A stretch of DNA of 64,000 nt from Gautieria morchelliformis (Eukaryota > Basidiomycota > Agaricomycetes > Gomphales > Gomphaceae), in the NCBI GenBank assembly GCA_015179125.1, contig WHVA01000037.1, forward strand, positions 248,001 through 312,000, read 5' to 3'. This document shows positions 46,020 through 57,637 of this stretch, piece after piece. The number at the start of each line of letters is the position of its first letter. The first letter of the stretch is position 1. The position numbers and the translations under genes were made by a program. The notes under the pieces were generated by a model. That model was not told the origin of the DNA. It did no database searches and worked only from the letters and a program-made list of their open reading frames with translations.

Positions 46020-46925
46020 TTCCTATAGTGAAAGAGCACGGTGGGAGGTTGTGGGCGCGCTGACAAATGCTGACCAATGCTTGGTCATCAGTTTGTCAGT
46101 GGAGCGCGCGAGCGGCGCAGCCGCGACCACCAGCGGTTGCGCCACTCTCCGGCTCCAGCGCTGCGCAGCGTTCTGGAGCGTCAGCGGCACGCAGCGGTTG
46201 GCCGGCTGCTCAGGCGCTCAAAGCAGCGCTGCGCTGGCAGATCGCTGCGCAGCCAGCCGCTTTGCGCACTCCACCACCACCCTCCTCTCCTCTCCTCTCT
46301 GCCCACTAGATAGAATAAAATTGCGTGAGAGTGAAAATAGATAGCCTATATAGTGTAGTACACAAAAGATCTCTTCCCAGGGAGATCTCTGCAGTGAACT
46401 ATTGGGGTTGACCTCTTCAGTGGGGCAGCTTTTCTCTGCTAAGGAGCCAGGTAGTCATCCCAGGCTGCCTTAGAGGGAGCCACAATTGCATTGCAGTTCT
46501 TTAGTGTTGACTTGCACTACTGGTGGCTGAAGAAGACATCTCCCCAGGACCAGGACCAGGACCAGGACCTTTTACTGGAATTATTCCAGTTGGATAGCCG
46601 AAGAAGACTTGGATATTTTCATCAAAAAAATTCCCATCCCTTCCTTGGTACATATATTTCTCTGTGGTCTGGTGTGAGCCATCTGACATTTTTTTTTTTT
46701 TTTTTAAATAGAAATTAATAAATTCCCGTGACTTTGCCTAACAAACAGACTCCCTGTCCCTTCCTTGGTATGTATGTATTTCTCTGTGGTCTGGTGTGAG
46801 CTGTCTGACATTATTTAATTAGAAATTAATAAATTCCCTGACTTTGCCCAAGAAAAATTAACAACAACAGCATCTGCTTGCAAATGTAAGTTGAAGTGGG
46901 GTAGCTTGATTGTTCCTCTAAGCTT

Positions 46926-49900
46926 ATGCCTGCATTTCTCAGGGATCCTTCTACTCCAGAGAGAAATCGTCAGCAGGAGCGTGAAAGGGCGAGGGAGGAG
47001 CAGGAGGGTCGTATGACGTCGCCTACTGATCGGAGAGCGCGTGCCCTTGCTGTGGCTGCTGCCAGAGCTCGAACCAGCCACCCCCTCCACCACCTCCTTT
47101 TGCCATCCCTCACCCTCCTCCTAGAAGCAATGTGGCTGATCCTTTTCAACAACCTGCTGCAAGCCATTACGTCCTCCTGATCCCAGTCCTGGACAGCAGG
47201 TGGCAGCCCTTCGTGCTCAGTTAGCAGCAATCCCAGCAGCACAGCCCTTGAGAAGATACAGGCAGGAGCCGATACAGCCACCTCCTAATCTTCCTGTGGT
47301 TGGTTCTGCAGGAATTGCACAGTTGCGTGCTCAGGCTGCTGAGCCAGCACAGCCCTTGAGAAGATACAGGCAGGAGCCATACAGCCACCTCCCAATCTTC
47401 CTGTGGTTGGTTCTGCAGGAATTGCACAGTTGCGTGCTCAGGCTGCTGAGCAGTCTGCTATATTGCAGCAATTGGGAAGGGGTAGACAGGCAGCTAATCC
47501 TCCTGTAGTAGGTTCTGCAGGAGTGGCAGCATTGCGTGCTCAGGCCAATGCAATAAGACCAATGCCCTGCTACTCCCTGCGCTTTTGCGGCCTCTTCAGC
47601 GACTCCCTGCACCTCCTCAGCGCTCCCCCCTCCGCACCTCCTCAGCCCTCCCTGCACCTCCTCAGCTGCTCCCTGCACCTCCTCAGCCGCTCCCTGCACC
47701 TCGGCAGCGTCCTCAGCGACCTCCTCCTCCTTTCCACTGGGTCGCTCTAGAATAATTGAGGCAGATGTGCAGCGTCATGATTTGGGTCCCATGGTTATTC
47801 CCTGCCCTGACTGTGGAGCATTACACTGGAGGGCAGAACGTCTGCAGAAATCCTCAAATGTGCGGCCCAGATTTGGTGATTGCTGTATGGAAGGAAAGGT
47901 GCAGCTGGAAGACCTGCCAGAGCCCCCTCAGCCATTGAAACAGCTCTTAGAAGGCCAGGACCCTGAGGCAAAAGGATTTCGCCAGAATATCAGGCAGTAT
48001 AATGCTGCGTTTGCATTCACTTCTGTGGGGGCCGACTTTGACCAAGATTTGCTTCGGGAGGGTCGTGGTCCATATGTGCTCAAGCGACAGGGTGAACTGT
48101 ATCATCTCCATGGCTCTCTCCTCCCTGACAATGAAGACGATGCAAAGTATGCCCAGCTTTACATATATGATCCTGCACTGGCTTTGGCAAAGAGAAAAAA
48201 TCTAATGAGCGTCTGTCTCCAACTATCATGGGAGACTTGCAGGAAATGCTCCTGCTATGCAATCCTCATGTGCGCACATATAAACAAGCAGCTGAGAGGC
48301 TCAGAGCTCAAGAACAGAATGGTGACATCCAGGCAAGGCTCACATACAGGGCACACAGGGATCCTAGGAGATATAATGTCCCAACTGCAGATGAGATTGC
48401 AGTCGTTCTTCCTGGAGATGGCATCGACCCTGAACCTAGGGATATTATAGTCCAGCTCAGAGGTGGACCTTTCAGAAGGGTATTGGATACCAATGCAAAC
48501 TATGCCTCTCTGCACTATGTCTTGCTCTTTCCCAAGGGAGAGTTGGGATGGGAACGAGGTATTCCTTATCATGAGCCAGAGCGTGCTCGGCAGGCCAATC
48601 CCAATCCAAACAGACGGACACAGGTCACCCAAATACAGTACCATGCGTATCGTCTGTTCCAGAGAGTGAGAGAACCTACAACACTCCTGCGTGGTGGCAA
48701 ATTGTTCCAGCAGTACATTGTAGACTCCTGGGCTGCTGCAGAGCAAAGCAGACTGAGGTGGACCAGGGCCAATCAACACACTCTGCGTGCTGAGCAGTAT
48801 AACCAGATGGTAGATTCATATGGAGGCTTGGACAATGACATTGGAGATGCAAACAGCTTGGGCATAAAAGTCATTCTGCCTGCGACATTTCAAGGAAGTA
48901 CACGGGACATGAATCAAAACTGCCAGAACCCCTGGCAATTGCAACAAAGAAGGGTCCCCCTGATTTATTTATTACCATGACTGCCAATCCAAAGTGGGAT
49001 GAGATAGTGGCCGAGTTGCTCCCTGGACAAACTGCTCAGGACAGACCTGACCTGGTGTCGCGGGTGTTTCACCTCAAAAAGAAATACCTCATTGACTTGA
49101 TCGTCAAGGACAAGATCTTTGGAGAAACTGTCACTCGCGTTCACACTATTGAATTCCAGAAGAGGGGGCTCCCACACATGCACCTGCTTACCTGGTTCGA
49201 TAGGGAGTCCAAGGTCAAACATCCACATGAGGTGGATTCTATGATTTCAGCAGAGTTCCCTGATCCAGAGACACATCCTGTCCTCTACCAGTTGGTCTGT
49301 GAGCTGATGACACATGGTCCCTGTGGACAAATGAATCCAAATGCACCCTGCATGGAAAATGGCAAGTGCAAGAAAGGCTTCCCAAAGCGATTGTGTGAGG
49401 AGACCGTTGTGAATGTAGGTGGATATCCAAAATATCGTCGTCGCAATGATGGAAGGCTGCACAATGTCAGAGGTGACATGCTGGACAACAGATGGGTTGT
49501 GCCATACTCTCCTCTGCTCTTGCTCAAACTCTGGTGTCACATCAACCTTGAATTCACGTTCAGTGTGAGGGGCATCAAGTATATCCACAAGTATCTATAC
49601 AAGGGCCACGATCGGACCACGATGGAGTTTGGTGTCAACCATGATGAGATAAAGAAGTACCTGGACGCTCGCTATGTCAGTGCTCATGAGGCCTGTTGGA
49701 GGTTGCTGGAGCGGGAAATCCACACCCAGGTGCCTGCAGTCATGGCACTGCCAGTCCATGAAAAAGACCAGCAATCAGTCGTTTTCAATCCTGATGCTGA
49801 TCTGCTCACCATCATGAACAGGGTTGAAGGGTCAAAGACAGCGCTCATGGCCTACTTTGAGGCCAATGCTGCCTACCCTCATGCGAGCGATGTGCTCTAT

Positions 49901-52506
49901 GTGGATTTTCCTGAGCATTTTACCTGGCAAAAAGAGGAAAGGGTATGGACACCACATCAAAGGGGATATAGCATTGGACGCCTTCACTTTGCAAGCCCAA
50001 AATCAGGAGAGAGATTTTATTTGCGCACTCTCCTCACGGTGATCAAGGGGGCCAGATCCTTTGAGGAGCTTAGGACAGTGGATGGCATACAATGTGCTAC
50101 TTACAAGGAGGCCTGTCTTGCCAGGGGACTTCTGGAGGATGATCAGGAGTGGAGGTTGTGTCTCCAGGAAGCCAGTGGCATGAAAACAGGCACTCAGCTC
50201 AGACATCTCTTTGCCACCATCCTTGGTCATTGCATTCCCTCACAACCTGACAGACTATGGGACGCCTTCAAGGAGCACATATGTGATGATCTCAGACATC
50301 GGCTCCAAGTCAGACACAATATCCAGGAGCCACGGGATGATCAGGTCTATGATTTTGGCCTCTTTCTCTTGGATAAACTCCTTCAGTGTAATGGAATGTC
50401 CTTGAGCAGCTTTAAAGATATGCCTCGGGTGGTAGGCGAGTGGGAGGTCCTGATTGGAAACAGGTTCATAGCTGAGCAGAGGGACTATGACCCTGTTCAA
50501 GAGAGGCAGATGGCTGATGAGGAGGTTCCCAAGCTGAATGAGGGGCAAAGGTCTGCGCATGATCAGATATTACGGTCGGCACTGGACATAGATGCTCAGG
50601 GGAAACCTAACGGACAAATGTTTTTTGTCACTGGCTCAGGGGGCGCTGGGAAATCATTCACATGGAACACCCTAATCCACTCCTGTAGAGCGGAGAGTCT
50701 CATTGTGCTTGCTGTAGCCTCATCTGCAATGGCTGCACTTATCCTCACTAATGGGACAACCTCTCACAGCATGCTTGGAATTCCAATTCCTGTCCATGAG
50801 GGCTCTCTCTCCTCCATCAAAAAGAACTCTGACCAGGCTGATATGCTGAGACTGGCCAGGCTCATCATTTGGGATGAGGCTGCAATGCAGCATCACCATG
50901 CCATAGAGGCCATTGACAGGACACTGAGGGATTTCCTTGACCAGCCTGACAGACCCTTTGGTGGCATCACAGTCGCCTTTGGAGGTGACTTTCAGCAGAC
51001 TCTCCCAATTGTCCCTAAAGGCTCCAAGGAGGATATCGTGGGAGCTACCCTTCAGAAGTCATATCTGTGGCCAAAGATCAAGGTCATCCATCTGACAGAG
51101 AACATGCGGGTGAGAAATTGTTATTGGAGGAGGAAGGACAGTTTCAATCAGGACAATCTCACTTCTGATTTCTCTTATCACTCACCTTATTTTCCCATCA
51201 TTCCAAGTCGAGTCGAGGCGCAGACATGCGTACCATTGAGTTAAGAGTTCATTTTCATGCCTATTATCAAGTCGAGTCGTCATTCCACTGGTCTGACATC
51301 ATTTATTGCATCATCTCCATCATTTATGAAGAGATTAGCCATATAGGAGCTGTTGCATCACTGTTGACATCATTATGCTCCTATCCCCTAAGTAGCATCA
51401 TATTTCACATGATTATTACACTTACACATGATTATTTCCCCCTATCCTACACTGCTTAAATACTTGGACTCTAGATACGAATAAACAAGTGACTTAACAA
51501 TCTTTTTCCCTAGAGCTTCGAGTTATAAGCTTCTTTGGACTATTATTGTTTCCTCCTCAACTCTTATTGCACTAAGAACATTGCTTAATTCTAGAACTCT
51601 AGAACATTGCTCTTATCTCTCACCAGAACACTGCTTGAGATCTTTATCACATCATTATTCACTCGACCCCAACCCCTTACTCTGATTTATATTAGAAATG
51701 ACCCTGACAGAGCCAGGTTTGCAGAATGGCTGCAGAATGTGGGTCAGGGAAAGGATCTCCCACTAGATCATACATTCTCACTCCCTCCTCACATGGTTTG
51801 TGGCCCTGGAATTGCAGAGCTGATCCAGGAAATATACCCTGGCATTGGCAATGCAATCCCTTCCCAGGACACTTATTTTTTAGAGCGGGCCATCCTCTGT
51901 CCCAGAAATATTGAGGTCAATGAGATCAATTCCATGGTGTTGAGGCAGTTTCCAGGTGATGCTCAGGTCTTCCACTGTGCAGATTCTGTCAAGGAAACCG
52001 ACTTTCCAGAGCAGTATCCCGTGGAGTATCTGAATTCCATAGAGATGGGCAGTCTTCCTCCTGCTCACTTGGAAGTCAAGCCTGGAGTGCCTCTGATGAT
52101 GTTGCGCAATTTGGATAAGAAGCAAGGACTATGCAATGGGACAAGGTTGCGGTTGGTGAGGATGAGGAATAGAGTGTTGGAGGTCAGGATCATCTCAGGT
52201 CCACGTGCAGGAAATACTGCTTTCATCCCCAGGATCACCATTTCACCATCAGAGGGGGAATTACCATTTGTGCTGCAGAGGAGACAGTTTCCAGTGCATG
52301 TGGCATTTGCAATGACCATCAACAAGTTTCAGGGACAGTCTTTGGGTACGGTTGGGCTGGACCTGAGATATCCAGTGTTTGGACATGGTCAGTTGTATGT
52401 TGGTGTTTCAAGGGGAACAAGCTGGAACAAAGTGAAGGTCTTGCTTGAGGAGGGTTTGAACACAACCAACATTGTATATAAAGATGTATTACTTAGAGCT
52501 CCTTGA
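46926..52506 (+). pseudogene. Helitron Rep/PIF1-like helicase, copy B (frameshifts plus LTR insertion)
   Basis: Starts MPAFLRDPSTPERN. The N-terminal Pro-rich part is broken into several frames (changes near 47080, 47330, 47760, 48200 and 48950). The region 48977-51118 is continuous and has GLPHMHLLTWF (HUH), IKYIHKYLYKGHD, GSGGAGKS (Walker A) and LIIWDEAA (Walker B). The frame then runs into the LTR. After it the gene resumes at 51700 with NDPDRARFAEWLQ and ends at 52504-52506 after VLLRAP. It is dead as a protein but shows the ancestral C-terminal frame that copy A lost. Confidence 0.88.
51119..51694 (+). mobile_element. Solo LTR (family B) inside Helitron B helicase
   Basis: An insertion of 576 bp between GTGAGAAAT and a repeated GAAATGACC. 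The target duplication is GAAAT (AGAAAT if one base is shifted). The inserted sequence starts TGTTATTGG, ends TTATATTA and has a TATA-like AAATACTTGG region. The empty site is in copy A at 45025-45035. The 3' end TA instead of CA is unusual or mutated. Confidence 0.75.
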
Positions 52507-52622
52507 TTTCTGATATCTACTTGATGCAAATTGATTACTTTGATTTTCCCCAATGCACTTGACCCTACTGATATGTTAGACTTACCGATGCATTAGACTT
52601 ACTGATGCGTTTGACTTGCACC

Positions 52623-52650
52623 CCCGCGCGAAGCGCGGGTATCCACCTAG
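52623..52650 (+). repeat. Helitron B 3' terminus
   Basis: CCCGCGC-GAA-GCGCGGG, then TATCCAC and CTAG. It is followed at once by TCTATAGTATAAAG, the 5' end of the next element. Confidence 0.88.
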
Positions 52651-53139
52651 TCTATAGTATAAAGTTCTAGGGGGGGCGGTTGTGGGCCTCGCTATATGAA
52701 AACAGCACGCTCCGCTGACATAATCCTGACATAATCCTGACTAAGACGCAAACAAACCACGCACTGTGGCGGAGTTTGAATGCGAGCGGCGCAGCCGCGA
52801 GCGACCAACAGCGCTCCTGGTCACGTGATCCGTTCGCGTCCAACGTTGCTGCACGCGCGCACCCACCTTCCCTCAACCCTCCTGCTGCCATTTCCTCTGG
52901 TCCAACTGGCAACCTCTGGCTCTCCTGCCCACTGTGTCTGTGCCTGCTGGATCTGTCTGTCTGCTGCTGGCTCTCTGTCTATGCTGCTGGCTCTCTGTCT
53001 GTTGCTGGCTGTCTCTCTGTCTGGCTCTCTGTCTGGCTCTCTGTCTGGCTCTCTCTGTGTCTGCTACTGGATTTCTCTGTGTGTGGCTCTTTCTGTGTCT
53101 CTTACTGGGGCTCTCTGTCTCTCTACAGTCCCCTCAGGT

Positions 53140-53990
53140 AAATTTTGTTAATATTTTCGCTTTTTTATCTCTTTTGACTTCTTTTCACCCTAGGCTGCTC
53201 CTCTCATTGCCTCCCACCTTTCTTGATGGTCATTACTGGCTCTGGTGTGTTTTTTTCCTGTAATATCTATCATTTCTTCCAATAATTTTCACTTTTTTAT
53301 CCTCTTTTTGTCTTCTTTTCAGCCACCTCTCTCAATGCCTCTCACCTTGCCTGTCTGATATTGGTGCATCTGGTGTGTGTCTTGCTATCATGTTTTGATA
53401 TTTATTAGAATCAGCTTCTCTCCATGGTAAATATTGCTATTTCTTGGTATAATTTTCGCTTTTTTAATCTCTGTTTGACTTCTTTTCAGCTTAGGTTGCT
53501 CCTCTCATTGCCTCCACCTTTCTTGGTCATCACTACTGCCTCCTGTGTGCTCTTTCCTTATCATATCTGTCATTTCTTCCCCTAATTTTCGCTTTTTTAT
53601 CCTCTTTTTGCCATCTTTTCAGCCCAGGTTCCTCCTCTCAGTGTTTCCCACCTTTCCTGTCTGCCATTGCTGCATCTGGTGTGTGTCATGCTATCATATT
53701 TGTGTTGTTTTGACATTTAGTAGGATCAGCTTCTCTCCATGGTATTTCTTCTAACATTTTCGCTTTTTTAACCACTTTTTGACTGCTTTTCAGCCTGGCC
53801 TGCTCCTCTTATTGCCTCCCACCTTTCTTGATCATCATCATAGCCTGTGGTGTGTTTTTTCTGACATTTCTTGCAATAAGATTTCGCTTTTTTACCCTCT
53901 TTTTTTTTCCTTTTTTTTTTTCTAGCACAGGTTCAGAGCTCCCACCATTCCTGTGTGTCATGGCTGCAAGTGGTATGTTTCTTGCTCTCA
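53140..53990. repeat. Dimeric ~300-bp repeat with intron-like pyrimidine tracts
   Basis: TTTTCGCTTTTTTA-like tracts occur near 53154, 53286, 53453, 53586, 53757 and 53882, alternating about 132 and 170 bp apart. Each is followed by a CTTTTCAG-type sequence and a short block such as CTCATTGCCTCCCACC. The same type of repeat occurs in reverse orientation at 56880-57430. Confidence 0.75.
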
Positions 53991-54399
53991 TATCTGCTTC
54001 TTTTTTGATATTTATTAGGAACAGTTTCTGTTTTTTTTTTTAATTGTTATGTATTTGTTTTATTTTATTTTTTCATGTATATATATACTGTATATTTGTC
54101 AAAATAGATACCAAAAAATTGCCTTGACTTTGCTAAAAATTAATGACAACAGCCTCTGCTTGCAAAATGTAAGTCTATTATCCATTGTAAACCCTCTGAC
54201 ATTTATTTATTTTCTCTGCACCTACAATAAGTTCACTTTTAGGCTCTTAGAGTTATGCTACATATGGGGACATACTACAAACAAGGGACATGCTATGCAC
54301 ACTATACTTGGGTGACATGCTACACTCAGGGGACATGCTACACATGGGGGACACAGTACAAACAAGAGACATGCTACACATGATATACTTGGGGTACAT

Positions 54400-54872
54400 T
54401 GTAAGGGCAACCCTGGCTGGTTGTGGAGATCACACTACCACACAACTGACAAGGGGGAAATCCAAAGTATGTATAAATGAACAGAGTATACAAGAGAGGG
54501 GATTCTCACCTGACAAGGGGAAATCCAAAGAGAAAAGTCTAAGGACCCCCAATGTCAGCGAGCCCGTATTATACTACGCTGCGCAGCCAGGGACAACACT
54601 TGGCACCCGCCATCAACCCTGCATCCCCCTGACCTCCCTGACCCTTGATCAACCCTTGATGCCACCTATTATGTGAATCGCTTGATTTCCAACACTGTTC
54701 TGAGAGCGGAAGTCGGAAATTGGAGTGGAACTGGCAAGGTGAACAGAACTGGTGGAAGGTCTCCCAGAAGCGGAATCATTTCCGAAAGCAGAGGCGGAGA
54801 TGGAATCGGAACTGTAAGCGGAGTTGGAAATGGAGTCGGAACTGGAAATGGAAAACAGGGTGTCCCCTGACA
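54400..54872 (+). mobile_element. Probable solo LTR (family C), 473 bp
   Basis: Begins TGTAAGGGCAACC and ends CCCCTGACA. It is flanked by TACAT on the left and GACAT on the right, which may be a 5-bp duplication with one change. It interrupts the GGGGACATGCTA minisatellite. Borders are less certain than for families A and B. Confidence 0.45.
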
Positions 54873-55048
54873 GACATGCTATGCATGGGGGATACGCTAC
54901 ACATGGGGACATGCTACACACAAGGGACATAATACATATGATATACTTGGGAGACACACTACACATGGGGAACACACTACACATGGGAATCATGCTACAC
55001 ATGGGGAACATGCTACACTTGGGGGACATGCTATGCATGGTGACATGC

Positions 55049-55714
55049 TGTTACGTATCAAGATTTTGGCAAGTTGGAACTAGAAAGGACAATGGCTTCA
55101 ACTTATATGTTGCACCCCCAATGAACTATCGTCCTAAGTATTTCGGATCATGAGTCGGAAGTTGGAACATATCGAAACAGAAGTCAGAGCTTGCGTTGGA
55201 AACTGAGTCGGAAGGTGGAAGGCAGGAGGTGGAGAGACAGAGGTCTTGCAAAACTCGCTATGCTAAGAACAGGAGATAGAGCAAAGGAAATCACGTATCG
55301 AAGGTGATTATCTGATTGCAGAATAACGAGCATACATGAGGGGCTTTTATACAAAGAGCTGAGACAACATGTAATGGTGTAGTACTAAGCAAATTCTGGA
55401 GGGAGCGGAAGTCGGATAGACATGCGGGATAATTAACTAATTGGGAACAAGGGGACTACAAGGGGGGTGCAGGGTAGGGTATAAGGATGGCAAAAGAACA
55501 AGGGGTCGGAAAGTATATCTGACATACAGAAACAATGAGACTCCAAAGGGGCTGGACAGGTGGTCTTGCTGTGCTGTGAGGCGAGTCTGGTGGGTCCGAG
55601 TAATAGAGTCAAAAGAACAAAGGAATAAAACAATGGGTGGAATGTTGGAATTATCGGAGGGTCAGAATGTGAGTGGAACTGAGTGTCGGAAGTCGGAAAT
55701 GCATGGTCCTAACA
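55049..55714 (+). mobile_element. Solo LTR, family A, 666 bp, with target-site duplication
   Basis: Starts TGTTACGTATCAAG and ends CCTAACA. It is flanked by CATGC (55044-55048 and 55715-55719). It is homologous to 36248-36987 along its length, including GACAATGGCTTCAACTTAT and GGGCTTTTATACAAAGAGCTG. Confidence 0.85.
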
Positions 55715-55960
55715 CATGCTACGCACACTATACTTGCAGGACACACTACACTCCGGGAACACATGCCATACATAGGGACATGCTACCCATGAGGGGCACA
55801 CAGACATGGGAGAAATGGGTGGAGACATTACCTACCCTGATGCATTACTTAGAGCTACTTTCAATTGTGACAAGATGTGTTTTACTTATCCGAATAATTT
55901 CACTTATCCCAAGTTTTATTTACCCAATGTGTTTGACCTAACCATGGGTATCCACCCTAG

Positions 55961-56299
55961 CAGTGGTCCCAGTGCATTCACATCCAGTGGGTCCCCGGCA
56001 GTCCCTACCCAGTGCTGTGCCACATCCTGGTGTGCAGCACAGGGCCACGGTAGGAATTGACTTGCGATATGCAGCATTTTCACATGGACAGTTTTATGTT
56101 GCACTAATTGTAACAGAGTCCATGTTCTTTAGGGAAGGGAACACAACATGTAATATTGTATACAAACAGGTGCTGCTAAAGCCTGATTAATTATGTAGTT
56201 TCATTTCACCAAATATAATTCTGTAATACTATTGACTACCCCTGTGCGATGTTAACCTTACTTAACTAACCCGGTGCGAAGCACGGGTCTATTGGCTAG
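55961..56299 (+). mobile_element. 3' fragment of a second Helitron family
   Basis: Carries the C-terminal end of another Helitron helicase: TVGIDLRYAAFSHGQFYVAL, then NTTCNIVYKQVLLKPD and a stop near 56190. It ends with CCCGGTGC-GAA-GCACGGG (about 56270-56287), TCTATTGG and CTAG (56296-56299), followed by T. The hairpin and tail differ from the main family. The 5' part is missing. Confidence 0.7.
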
Positions 56300-56302
56300 T
56301 CC

Positions 56303-56829
56303 CTATAAACAAAGGATGGGATCTCTTGAATGATTATGTAATCGGGATCGCACGTACGACTTGATGTCAAAGGTAACACTGCCTTTGGATTCACCAAAAC
56401 GGTCGTCAAGCTTATACCATAGCTTTGCCAGTGACGTTTCAACGATTTTCCATGGTGCAGGGATTGGCTTGATGATGAGTATATCAGCGACAATAACCTC
56501 GGATATCTCAATATTCTTACCTCTACACCATCCTTCTTGCCACCAACGACAGTAAAGTCTTTGGGCACGTAAGGATTGGGCCCGAATAAATGTAATCCTT
56601 CGACTGTTGCATCGTCGGAGCTGTAGGTAGGCCAGTTGGACCCTGCATAACGTAGAACGATGTGTTCAGTGTTGGACCACGGGGTTCGCGGCCAGGCGGT
56701 GGCGTCCATCACAACGTGTGTGCCACGTAGCTCCACATCTTTCAAACTTTCTTGAGCCTTCAACGTCACCCGGGCTTTACATGGTATAGCAAACTGATCA
56801 GTTATGGACAAACCCAAAATTGGTGCCAA
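56303..56829 (-). pseudogene. Unidentified coding fragment between two Helitrons
   Basis: On the minus strand an exon-like frame begins after ATAACTGATCAG near 56795 with FAIPCKARVTLKAQESLKD and runs to KKDGVE. A 23-bp GTAAG..CCGAG remnant follows, too short for an intron. Another frame then continues with VIVADILIIKPIPAPWKIV, LAKLWYKLDDRFGE and SVTFDIK, to a stop at 56303. Codon use and residue composition look like a real protein, but I do not recognise the family. It stops four bases from the plus-strand Helitron end, so that Helitron may have inserted into this gene. Confidence 0.4.
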
Positions 56830-57637
56830 AAAGGAAAATTGCTATGAGAATAGGAAGATACCTAAGTAAGCTTGAAAAAAAACCAAAAAAAACTTTAAAA
56901 AGCAAAATCAAAAGAGAAAAACATACCCAAGGCACTGCAGAGCTGATAGCATGAGCAAACCACCCCAAAAAGCGAAAATGAGGGCAGGATGCTCACCAGA
57001 ATGCAGGCAGACACCCACAGGTAGAGTGAAGAGGAGCTGAGAGGTGTAATCTGGCCTGAAAAGGGGGGAAAATGGGTCAAAAAAGCGAAAATTAACACAG
57101 AAAAGGAAAATTTCTCTGAGTATGAATCATACCTAAGAGATAGGAGGCTGAGAGGGTAGATCTGGCATAAGATAGGCCAAAATAAGCCTTAAAAAGCGAA
57201 AATATAAAAGAGAAAAACATACCCAAGGCAATGCAGAGCTATTGGCATGAGCAAACCATCCAAAAAAGAGAAAATGAGGGCAGGATGCTCACCAGAATGC
57301 GTGCAGACACCCACAGGTAGAGTGAAGAGGAGCTGAGAGGTGTAATCTGGCCTGAAAAGGGGCCAAAAATGAGCTAAAAAAGCGAAAATTAAATGAGAGA
57401 CACACCAGTGAATTAAAAGCTTCTGCATGACTCATCAGGGTCAGTAAATTGATCCAGGAGGTGAGAACACACCTGAGACAGAAATAGATGTGAAAGAAGC
57501 ATGCTGGGAGCGCGGTGGGAGAGCGTGATGGCAGAGGGAGAGAACGCGCGTCGTGTGCAGCATGTTAGTCAGGATGCGTGGTTTGTTTGCATCTTAGTCA
57601 GGATTACATAAAACCTCGCCCATCTTTATACTATAGA
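56830..57637 (-). mobile_element. Non-autonomous Helitron 5, 5' part
   Basis: Read on the minus strand it starts TCTATAGTATAAAG at 57637, directly after the CTAG of Helitron C, and continues with a leader like that of the element at 52651 (CCTGACTAAGATGCAAACAA). It then holds dimeric repeats with TTTTCGCTTTTT tracts and GTGAGCATCCTGCCCTCATT blocks. No 3' hairpin is found, so the lower border is unknown. Confidence 0.55.

Larger units (their letters stand above)
46021..52650 (+). mobile_element. Autonomous Helitron B, 6.6 kb, split by a solo LTR
   Basis: 5' end TCCTATAGTGAAAG after CTAG-T of copy A; 3' hairpin 52623-52639 and CTAG 52647-52650. The leader and gene are collinear with copy A. 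A 576-bp LTR at 51119-51694 sits inside the helicase gene. Confidence 0.87.
52651..55960 (+). mobile_element. Non-autonomous Helitron 4 with nested LTRs
   Basis: 5' end TCTATAGTATAAAG; leader with GAGCGGCGCAGCCGCGAG and GGTCACGTGATC (52819-52830). A CTGTCTGGCTCT microrepeat (52960-53060), dimeric repeats (53140-53990), minisatellite-like GGGGACATGCTACAC units and two LTR insertions follow. The decayed 3' end has a hairpin reduced to ..CCATGGGTATCCACC and CTAG at 55957-55960. Confidence 0.65.
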
